Positions 13,301-25,200 of a stretch of 54,172 nucleotides of DNA are shown one piece after another; position 1 is the first letter of the stretch, and every line of letters begins with the position of its first letter. The position numbers and the translations under genes are program-made. The notes beneath the pieces are model-generated. The model was not told the DNA's origin and ran no database searches. It worked only from the letters and a program-made list of their open reading frames with translations. Source of the DNA: Elysia marginata. Lineage: Eukaryota; Mollusca; Gastropoda; Plakobranchidae. The stretch lies in contig BMAT01006721.1 in the NCBI GenBank assembly GCA_019649035.1, forward strand, positions 4,178 through 58,349. Direction: 5' to 3'.

Positions 13301-16300
13301 GATTTTTTTTTTTNNNNNNNNNNNNNNNNNNNNNNNNNNNNNNNNNNNNNNNNNNNNNNNNNNNNNNNNNNNNNNNNNNNNNNNNNNNNNNNNNNNNNNN
13401 NNNNNNNNNNNNNNNNNNNNNNNNNNNNNNNNNNNNNNNNNNNNNNNNNNNNNNNNNNNNNNNNNNNNNNNNNNNNNNNNNNNNNNNNNNNNNNNNNNNN
13501 NNNNNNNNNNNNNNNNNNNNNNNNNNNNNNNNNNNNNNNNNNNNNNNNNNNNNNNNNNNNNNNNNNNNNNNNNNNNNNNNNNNNNNNNNNNNNNNNNNNN
13601 NNNNNNNNNNNNNNNNNNNNNNNNNNNNNNNNNNNNNNNNNNNNNNNNNNNNNNNNNNNNNNNNNNNNNNNNNNNNNNNNNNNNNNNNNNNNNNNNNNNN
13701 NNNNNNNNNNNNNNNNNNNNNNNNNNNNNNNNNNNNNNNNNNNNNNNNNNNNNNNNNNNNNNNNNNNNNNNNNNNNNNNNNNNNNNNNNNNNNNNNNNNN
13801 NNNNNNNNNNNNNNNNNNNNNNNNNNNNNNNNNNNNNNNNNNNNNNNNNNNNNNNNNNNNNNNNNNNNNNNNNNNNNNNNNNNNNNNNNNNNNNNNNNNN
13901 NNNNNNNNNNNNNNNNNNNNNNNNNNNNNNNNNNNNNNNNNNNNNNNNNNNNNNNNNNNNNNNNNNNNNNNNNNNNNNNNNNNNNNNNNNNNNNNNNNNN
14001 NNNNNNNNNNNNNNNNNNNNNNNNNNNNNNNNNNNNNNNNNNNNNNNNNNNNNNNNNNNNNNNNNNNNNNNNNNNNNNNNNNNNNNNNNNNNNNNNNNNN
14101 NNNNNNNNNNNNNNNNNNNNNNNNNNNNNNNNNNNNNNNNNNNNNNNNNNNNNNNNNNNNNNNNNNNNNNNNNNNNNNNNNNNNNNNNNNNNNNNNNNNN
14201 NNNNNNNNNNNNNNNNNGGGAGGGAGGGAGAGTATTCTTCACTAGTAATACAAAGGTCTCTAGAGAGAAGTAATAAGAGTGTACTTATAAATGTAAAAAA
14301 TATTATTTGATTTTAATGTCTTCAGGTTTTCCTAGTTCTTGACGATCACCATGTGCGACATATTTTGGAGAAGGTAGACTTTGTGCTGAGGAATGTGACA
14401 GATGTTATACGAGCCAGCAAGTCAGAGCTTGTGCAGGCTTTTAAGGTAAAGACAAAACTGGGGTCTCCTATGCATATATTTAAATTTTAGGAATGATAAA
14501 GAGGATAAAGAGAGTGGAGCCAGTTTGGTTTTACAGCACTTTCTCTTTATTCTATATATAGCCTAAATGAGCATTAAATAGTATCAGCACATGTAAAATG
14601 TAGGGGAGGTGGTGGGCTTTGTTGTGGCCTGGTTCCACCCCTTGAAATTGAAAAGCTGATGAGCTTTATACCTTTGTACACAAATGATAAATAGTAAAAT
14701 AAAGTATTGCTTATGATGATATTGTTTCATATATCTGAGAGATGCAATGGCATGTTTAGATTTTGTTGAAAGAGACATTTCAGTTTGTTGTTTTCTATTT
14801 TTTTTTTTTTTTCGAAATAATCTGGGACCAGTTCTCTAATTCATATCTGTGTTGTTTACATAATACATACTTTACAAAGTTTCAATGCAAACATTGAACA
14901 AGGCTTTTTTTCCTTTAAGTTTACATCATCAAGCAAACAAGTTTTTCAGATTCCCATGCGTTCTACAAACTTTTAAAACTTCCAACAGTTCAGTCTTATT
15001 TCAAAAACAGGAGTAAGACCCTTTTACGCTCAGGACCCCAAATTTCATAACTCCCTCCCCAATGAAATGCTGGCCCAATTAGAATATTTATTTAAAAAAA
15101 AACTCAAAACTTATAATTTGTTTGCCATTTCTTTTAACAGCAAGGATTGTCTTTTTGTTTGTTTTTTTTCTTGCCTTTTGCATGTTTGTTAGTAAAGTAT
15201 GAATGTAAATTGTAATGTAATTCTGTTATAATGTATTATGTAAAAATCTGTACATGGCTTAGTTAGAGCCCTTTTGGGGATTGGGTGGTTTATAAATACA
15301 CTGTATATTGTTATTCCTATAACATCTATTTGCTCTTTCAACCAGTCTCTCACATTTTCGGTGCTGGCTCTGAAAGCTGAGCTGAAAAAACGTTGCTCTA
15401 ACCTATTGAGTGGAGCCTGCAGGCAGCAAATTCTCGTTTGGTCTGGGGTGCTGCAGAACAGTGTAGCAAGTCTGAGCCTGGCCACCCAGACAAGGCTCAA
15501 GTACAAGGATAATCTGGCTGCAAAGGTACGCTCCAACACAGAGAATCAATGCAAAACACAAGCATCTCTTGTCCATCATAATTTAATTGCTAAAGCGCAA
15601 TGCAACGGATTTCAGCCTCTTTATCTAGATCTAGATCTAAAGACAGGCCTGTTTGGTGTTGGTAACTTTCATTTATATAAAAAAAAAACAACAAATAATA
15701 AGAGAAAGTTTACACGATGGGCTCTCTTCATGTATATTTTTGGGGCATCAAATTTTTATGTTTACACAGTTCTAACTACCTCATGGATAATGTGAAGTTA
15801 GAGTGCAAACCAAGAGCGTTTCAACAAAGCAGATTTCACTCTAGATAATCACCACTCATGACTGGAGTAATGCAACGAGTCTTATTTCCACGTCAAACCT
15901 GTTGGGCTCTAATGTCCACACCAAACTGGCTTCATTTGAGTGAATGCACGTGTCCCCGGTTTTTCATGGTCACGGGTCGATTTGTAAAACCAAAGAGATA
16001 GAGAAGTAGAAATCGATAACCTTTTTTTTTTTTTGAATCATCTATAAGGTCTAGATGCAGGCCTGCCAACCAGTACTGATTTCAGTATTTTAGTACCGGA
16101 ATTCCAATAAAAACACTGGAGTACTGATGTCAAACCTAAAATGTCTATTCAAATTTGTATTAATTCATCACTAAAAAAATTGCGGGGAGAGGTACGATGC
16201 AGTAATGCAGAGTTATCTCTAGGTGAGATGTTTCTGATTGGGTTTTAGATTTTAATCTGTCAGGCCTAGATCTAGATATTCTAGAATTTTTTGGGACTAA

Positions 16301-19300
16301 GGAGTGTTGCGATATCAAATAGGCCTAAATCTAGATTTAGATTAAGTTTATATTCTACAATCTAGGAAACATACACTTAGAAATCGGGATCCACAAATTT
16401 TTTAATCATGCCGAATTCAAGCTGTGTTATTTTCAAGGGTCTTGGGTCAAAGACCCTTTGTTTTCACTGTGGCTAGAATGGTCTAAATCTAATAACAACG
16501 AGGCTTACTGCTCCCTGTGTTAAAAAACAACATATTATTCACCATTGGGTAGGTCAGCACTGGTGTCACACACTATGGAAAAGAAACACCGAAGCTACAT
16601 ATATCATAATCATCTATGTTGGCTATGAAATGTACTGTAAATAATTTCATCTTTTTGTCTTTGATAATGGGCTTCTTTTGGTTATTCATAATACACAGCT
16701 TCCTTTTCCTCCCGCTAATTGGGGTCTTGAAAAAAAATTCAAGTATTTGGTGGGGACTCTGCATATAGTCTTTGTCATCTAAGCTTTGCTCTAACCATGT
16801 CAGAATTCGTGCATTTTCATAATTTTTGTGTCAGAGGATTGAGAAGTGTGAACAGAATTGGTCTATAATTTAGTTCACGCTTATCCCATGTCTGACTTTT
16901 CAACAAAACATGCTGAACATTTCTAATGTGTTCAATTCAAGTGAAGTGTGATGCAGGCTTGTCACTGGCTGTTTTTTTTTTGTTTGTTCCATGCAGGCAA
17001 GTCAAGAGTCAGTAGAACATGAGATGACTGAAGCTTGTCAAAAGATTCGTCAACTTTTGCTCACAGGGCCTCAAGATGAATTGGAGGAGGAGTTGGTCAG
17101 CTTTGTTGGCCTTGTAGATACAGTAAGTTCAGCACTACCAAGCATCTTGCATTTCAAAATAACACATCTTGTACAGTATTAAAAATTTGTTGTTTGTGCT
17201 ACTGGATGCCACTCAAATGACTGAAGAAAGATTTCCTTCCAACTTTATCTCAGTATCAATGCCCTTCTGTACCCATGTTTCCCTGCTATTCTGTTTTATG
17301 AACCTTTCAAAACTAATGTATTGTGTTATTTATTCTCATTTTAAGTCAGCATACACAATTGCATCCTGCGTATCACATTTTAAACTTTTTTTATTCAGAA
17401 GGTTTGGCATTTCTGATGCTTTTGTGTGAGGAAACAAGAGTAAGCTGAAGTCACCCAGACATTCCTTTTTAAACATGCTAATTTATTCCTGGACTAATGA
17501 GAGAAAATTAAAATTGTACCAATCTTCTTGGTTAGATGCTTTGTAGCATGTATGAACCTTTTGCCTAATAATCTAAACTGTATTTGTCGCCTCACACAGA
17601 TTTTGACTTTATATATGATATACACCGCTATACACAGGGATGCAAGTTTTCCAATTTTTGCAGGAATTCCGATTTTTTAGCAGTTTTCTTTAGCTAAAAA
17701 GGCAGGAAAACTTGAAAAAAATTATGACCTTAATGTGAAAGAAAACATCCTAAATTAAGAGTCATAGAAAATCAAAAACTTCTTTTTAGTTGTATAGCTG
17801 AGTAGGCATTTGTACAGAGCTGTACCTATCTCTTTAAATTAGTCCATCAAAAGTTCTATAAAGGCACCTAGAGAGTGTAAAGAAGTATTGAACATTTACC
17901 TGAATGTTTCAGTACAGTTATCATTTTTTAGGTTTAAAAGCTGTTACTTAAAAAATAAGAGAAATCTTTAAGCTGGTTGCCAAAAAGTTAAAAAAATATT
18001 TCTCTTATGATATAATTTTTCAGTTTCCTTTTATCAGCACAACTCAGTTCTTTTTGAAGAAATGCTACACTCAAGTTGTGGAACGCTAATATAAATTGCT
18101 TGACACAAAAATCTTTTCCTACTTCAGCACAACTCGTTATGAATAAATGCATTGCCACACACTATACTAACTCAACTTTTGCAGGTTATGGAGGTAAATC
18201 CCTTGACATAAAAATCCTTTCCAACCCTAGCACAGCTTGTTATGAATAAATTCTACACATTCTGCTAAATCAACTTTTGCAGGTTATGGAGAGTTTGTCA
18301 GAGGTAAATCGCTTGACACTAAGTTCTGAGGTGGACAGTGACATCACGGCCCTGGTCCAGCACAGTATGGGGGTAGCTCATCTAGCTACTGGCTCCTACA
18401 GAGATCTTGTGGTTGCTTGTTGTCACAGGGTGGGTAATTGTCTTTCCCTGTTTGTCTATCTTTGTAAGTTTTTCTTTATTTCCATTTCTGTCGTAAGCTT
18501 TTACTATCTCTTTCTCATTCTCTGTCTTTGTCTCTCTGTCTGTCTCTACCTGTCAGTCTTTTTTTTCCTCTCTCTCACACTCTCTCTGTCTTCATTTGGC
18601 ATGTTTTCTTCTTTGTCTTGATACCTATTAAAACATAATTTTCCTTCTTCTCTCTGTTTCTCTCAGTCTTTCTCTACCTCTTTCTCTGACTTGTCATGAT
18701 ATTGTGTCAACAAAAATTTCAAAGTTTATCGATCAGTTTTCTATCTGCTTGTCAGTTCATATTGTTTTCCACTATAGAATTTTGTCTTTATTCAAGCTGT
18801 TAGTATAGTCATGATAGATATAAAATGCGTAAATATTATAATTGAGAGTCTTGCTAATATCAACCATTAACAGAAATGCCCTTTTCTGGGTTTACTGGAA
18901 ATCCTGCTTTTCCGCATCCTCCGTTTTTTCTCGATTGTCCGCTTTTTCTTCCGAGAAAGTCAGATGAAAATTATAAATAGCGAAAAAAAACTGTGACCTG
19001 GTCTGAGTGCGAAACTTTGAGATGGAAATATTTCTGGTTGTATTTACTTATTCTTTTCAAACTTGAAACAGCCAATGCGCAGATGCAAGCTTTTTTTTTG
19101 CGTCTCAGACCCGTGGCTTCCTTTGTATTGGTACCTGAGTATACGATCGGAGGAACTTGTCCACTGAACTCGCGAGAGTTCAAGTCAGCATTCTCCAATG
19201 TGACCAATGAAAGAGCGGTATGACTTCAGCTAACCTCAATATCATAAATGCCTGTTCGAGTGGGGGGACTCAAATGGCTACACCTCCAGATTATGGTTGC

Positions 19301-21293
19301 TGATTCCCTAGATCTCGAGTTGGGTTTTGCTGATTGCATTTCACTGTTAAGCATTTTTCTTGTGTTTAAAATGACTTTATTTATAAACTACTGCACCGAT
19401 TTACATATCCTATAAGCTTACATATATTAATAAAGTATACTAGGAGGGAACAGTCCATAGGAAACGAAACACCAGACTTCAACTTTATGAACTTATATCT
19501 TGGCTTCTTCCCTTCAATGAACCGCACAATGTAAACAAATTCACATGAAAGATCAGCATTTTATCTAAGTGTCTGCCACGCAATCCCACAGTGATCTATT
19601 ATAGTCAGATACTATTATACAGTGATGAAAATCTTCCGCGGATCCGGGGAAATCCTCGATTTCAAGCTAAGGAGGAAAATTCCTCGGTCCTCGGCCTTCT
19701 GATCCGCGATCCCGAGAGGAAAAAACAAATTCCGCGATAATTTAATTCCGCGAGTCCGACATGGGAAGAGTCTACGAGACGGATGTTTATAAGTGTCAAC
19801 CAAGGACTGGGCAGATTTTTAGTCTAGAACCATGTTGTAATCGATCTTGCCGAAGTTACAGTTTGTTATGTTTTTGTAATTCATATATCGAGATTATATT
19901 TTTTCGATACTAAAGCGTCACCGGTATCGCCAACTATAGGTCTATTCTGCGAAATTACCGTCTCGATGTGACACTCGTTCGCCGGTTTTGGTTCATCAGG
20001 TGCAAAATTGCGGATATTCTGTGGATCTGTATTTTTAGATCCACTTCATTAGCCATCTAAGCTTTCAATTTTCGCCCTTTCATTGATTAGACAAAAAGAC
20101 CCTTTCCCAAAGTAGAAATTGAACAGTTCTATGATAAACTTGCTCAAATCTCTCGAAACTTGTATGATAGATCTAGATTTACTGAGACTAGATCTAGAGG
20201 TCTATAGCCTATTCACTGGCCAACGACACTTGTCAATTAGAAAACTTGTCTATGGTCTGGCAATAGGCTATAGACCTCTAGATCTAGTCTCAATAAATCT
20301 GAATTTACATCTGTCAAGTCTTGACCGATTTTAGTAAGTTTATCATCAAGTCATTAAAATTCTACTTTGGGGACGAGTCTTTTTGTTTGTCCGTATTTTG
20401 AAAAAATCTAGATCTAATTCTAAATACATTTTATCAAGTGATTTTGGTAAATCCAAGTTCTGTTCTGTACAACATTGCCAAGATATTGGAATGACGAGAG
20501 TAGAACTAGAGGACGTGTTCGTTTAATGGTTTATGAACTTTTTGAGTGTTTCAGTTCATAATGTCGGCAAAAATAAATGATAAAATTTGTGCAATACATA
20601 TAAGATGGCAACTAGAAGTCTGTTTTTGGTGCGTGAATTATTTGCCCGCCTATTCAGTATGGACACAAGCCTCATAATCTTTGACTGAATTTTGAATGCA
20701 GTACTTAAATTAATGATTTAACATTTTAGTAGCTCTTAGCTGGTAGCAGGGATGAATTGCGTTGATTTTGGGGTGGTAGTAGGGTGTCGATTTGCCTGTC
20801 CAAAATGTTTCCTCCTTTTTGATGATTTTCTGTTTTCATCACTGATTATAGGTCACTGCAATCTGACAATGTTTAGTAGGTCAAACAATTGGGTGATACT
20901 AAATACAACAACCACACAATGTATGTACCGCGAAAACGCTGCCAGCTCGTCCATGTTAATGATGCTGTCTGGTCGCGATATGTCTAGATTATTCTGTGGT
21001 TGAATTAGTTCTAGATTTAACCTTCCCCATACGTCAATATTTACACACATATTGTACAACCTGGGTCACTTTCAACCCATACATTTCATATAGAACAATA
21101 TGTCTTTAGTCGTTTTTGACCCATAACCTTTTCAGAGGTAAAATAACAGTCCAAATTACTTTGACTTTGAAGAAATATAAATATTAAAATAGTGAGTACA
21201 CAAAAGTTACATGTTGCTAGCAGTAGTAGGAGCAGCAGCAGCAGCAGCAGTAGTAGTAGCAGTAGTAGTAGCAGTAGAAGTAGTAGTAGTAGT

Positions 21294-21332
<39 letters not shown>

Positions 21333-21413
21333 GATGTTGGTGTTGGTAGTGGTAGTAGCAGTAGTAGTAGTAGTAGTATTTGAGGTGATGGTAGTTTATA
21401 CGAAGTTATAGTG

Positions 21414-21474
<61 letters not shown>

Positions 21475-21526
21475 AAGTAGTAGTAGTAGTACAGGTGGTG
21501 TTGGTGTTTGCTAGTGGTAGTAGTTC

Positions 21527-21565
<39 letters not shown>

Positions 21566-21795
21566 AAATGGTGGTGGTGGTGGATGTCGTAGTAAAAGCA
21601 ACAGCAGTAATAGTAGTAGTTTTAGTAGTATTAGTAGTAGCAGCAGTAGTAGTAGTTGTAATTGTAGTAGTAGTGGTGGTGGTGGTAGTAGTAGAAGTAG
21701 TAGTAAAATTAGTAGTAGTAGCAGAGGTGATGGTAGTGGCAGTAGCAGTTGTAGTTGAGGTGGTTTGGTAGAAATTGTAGTATTAGAAGTAGCAG

Positions 21796-21855
<60 letters not shown>

Positions 21856-21988
21856 CAGAAGTAGTAGTAGCAGCAGTATTGGTGGTGGTGGTAGTTGTAG
21901 TAGTAGTAGTTTGTAGTAGTTGTAGTAGTAGTGGCAGTAGAAGTAGTAGTAGCAGTAGAAGTAGTAGCAGTAGTAGTAACAGTTGTAT

Positions 21989-22034
<46 letters not shown>

Positions 22035-22111
22035 GGTGGTGGAGGTAGTAGTAGTTAGTAGTAGATGTTGTAGTAGTGGTAGTAGTAGTAGTTGTAGAGG
22101 TGATAATTGTG

Positions 22112-22165
<54 letters not shown>

Positions 22166-22166
22166 C

Positions 22167-22210
<44 letters not shown>

Positions 22211-25200
22211 AGAGTAGTAGACTACTACCTCAGAACTTAGTGTCAAGCAATTTACCTCTTATATCATCATATCGCAGATCCTGCAAGCAAAGTTTCGTCT
22301 GTTTGACCTAGATGCCAATTTACGAGATGGACGGGTGCAGAATGCAATCAGGTAGGGTTGTTTATCTCAAAACGCTAGGATCCTTGTTTGGCCATTATGT
22401 CCAGACCTTTTGTTGAAAACATTCTGGTTACAAAACCAACTTATTTTCCAAAGCGCACTGTAGGTCAGGGAGGAAGTAAGCATACTGTGGCCTTGTTGTC
22501 ATGGCTACTGATGTTCGCAAACATTAAGCTTGTGAATTGGAGTTTAGAGTATTGCCAGGTAAAGTAAAAATTTAGACAATCAAGTCATGAAGACTGGTTG
22601 TGAGCCACATGTCCATTAATTGTTGTCTTCAGTGTAGTTAAGATTCCTCTTGGTTTTTTTCCCTGGATGTTTTTCAAATGGAAAACTTAAAATTTGCTTA
22701 TGATGTGAATGGATTGAATGAAAATAGAAAAGTACTCTTATAATATACATGTCAAAAAAGTTATTGTTCTAACATTTCTGTGCTTCAGGGTTGACTTTGA
22801 CAATACATGTGAGACACTTCTGGACGAAGTGTGTGATCTAGAGAGGCAGGTCAACATGACTCTTCTCCAGCTCATAATCCACACTTTTCTCTGTCCTGAG
22901 GAGCAGTTACGCCCCTTGAGAAACATTGCAAGGGTAAAATGATTTTGTTATTCTTGAGAAAAATTCTAGATGAACCTTATCTTTTTCTGTTCCATTTACC
23001 TGGAATGAATTGCCTGAAGCTCTTAAACAAATAACAGACCTAAATAATTTTAAAAAAATTATTGAAAGTCTATCTTTGTCAGAACATGTCATTGTTAAAT
23101 GTTAAAGTTTATTTTTGTATCTATGTAACGAAGTTAGACATTGTTTTGGTCTAGTTCCTTAATCATGCTATGTACAGTGTAGACCTAGATTAAGGCTACG
23201 CTTGTTTTCTTAATGGAATGTGTTAAGCATTCGTAGTTATAAGTAACTTAAGGATTTTATAACTCGTTAAAATCTAGAATGATCGCCTATTATTTATTTT
23301 GTAGATCTAGTCTCTGGATTTATCTAGATTACTATCTCCCGGTTAATTTACACAATGACGGGCGACCTATTTTTAACTTGGCTCGCGATTGGGTGTCGCT
23401 GCCGTATTCGGCCACGCCTTTCTCACCTTTCTTGTAAAGGGTAGAATTTTTGGGAAATTCCCAGATGTGTGTTTTGCTTATAAATAGAGCTCGCGTGGTT
23501 GATAAGGAGAGAAGAGACCGACAAGAGATAAAGAGAGAGATTCAGAGACGACGGAGAGGATAGAATACTGGATTAAGAGAGAGTGAGCAGTTTTGAGCAA
23601 AAGTTAGATCTACGATTTGTTTATGCTGGACATTGGCAATTGCACTGTTATTATTTTCGACTACTGCTGGATGTGAATACTGTTTCGTGTTGATTTCTTC
23701 ATTTTAAGTTGAATAAACTTATTTTCTACGTTCTTCACACGACTTTTCTCGTTTCCAAGATTTTAAAAGAACTCACAAGTCTCGCATCAGGATTTTTATT
23801 CGTTTACTCGATTATTATTTCTGGTGTTTGTGACAATCTAAATAAATTTATCTAGAATTAGACCTCAATTTTTGGCCTTTTTAAAAAGAAGATTGTGTCA
23901 TTCTCTATTCAAATTTAATCCATTTAAACTGAATTTAGCTTAGCTTCTTTGTTGTAAAGATAGGTGTAACTTTTGTTTTATCATCATTCATATTGGGTTT
24001 ATTTTGGTGTCTTCCATGCCTTAGCAGTTTCAATACAGGATTCTACATCAACAGTAAGACCAGATATTTCATATGGCTTGGCAGATTTGTAAAGCTGGGT
24101 ATCATGGGCATACATGTGGAATGGAGAACTATGTTGCCCAAAGGAAAAGTGTACAGGGTATCTAAAACAGGTCCTAAGACTGAATCCTGCGCAATACCAA
24201 ATTTAACAGAATTTAGCCAGATCTTTTGCCATTAACAATTACAAAATATTGGGTATCAGCTGAATAGAATGTAAAGCATTTAAAAATTATGCTTAATAGC
24301 TCGAATGATATGGATAAATCTTTCAGCATTATTTCATGGCCTAACAGGTCAACTACTGTTGATAAGTGTAAGAGAGATAGAAAAGATATCATGCTCTCAT
24401 CAACTGCACTTAGCAGGTCATTACTGATTCAGACTAAAGCTGTCTCAGTACAATGACCTTCTTGACACACTGATGGGAAAGGTTCTAGGCCGACCAGGCC
24501 ATTCTTTTTTAGATGGACTTTTAATTGTTCAAAATAAATGTTCGTTTTTCCAACCCACAGAACGGAGTGAAGCAACCGGCAGACAGACATGCAGCGACAG
24601 TTGACAAATTTATTGAATTTAGCGAGTCCCTGTGTCAAGTGTCTCTGTATGTAGCAGCCAGCTCGACCGACAGTTCTAGTGAGTAATGTCTGTTTATCTT
24701 GTGGTGCATGATAATGATGACTTGGGCCATCCATCATCATTAATATCATGGGCATCTTTGTTATAGCTAATATTGATCATCATCATCATCATCATGACCG
24801 AGCGCCCCCTAGTTTACGTTTATTATCATGATGATGCCCTTACTCACACAAAAGAACCCAAGTCATCACCATCCATCACAAATAATATCATTTGTGAGCC
24901 AATGAGCAGAATCAGGCATGAGTCACTCAGATGAGTTTTGAATTGAAGCCCTTACAATATGATGATTTCTATCACAACCAGCAGCTATTTTTAATGCTCC
25001 ACACGAGCATCAATGAACAAGAAACAGGGTGCTTATTTTTCTTGGTGTAAGGAGTTGTGAGGTTTGCCATTTCTTTCCTTCCCGCTTTTACTTTCGCCAT
25101 GTCTCAAGAGACCTAGCTACCCACTAAGTTCTGGGAGTTCACAGGGGAGCAAATAAAATATTGCCTGGATTGGGGATTGAACCCAGGACCTGTCAGATAG

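Noticed and set aside
13199-14273. Long open frames of 347 and 336 codons on both strands
   Set aside because: They consist of unknown bases in the assembly gap.
17637-17700. hAT-like terminus CAGGGATGCAAG
   Set aside because: No partner terminus was found within the intron.
21086-22311. Several long poly-Ser, poly-Val and poly-Leu open frames
   Set aside because: They are frames through the TAG/AGC triplet array. No unique sequence supports coding.
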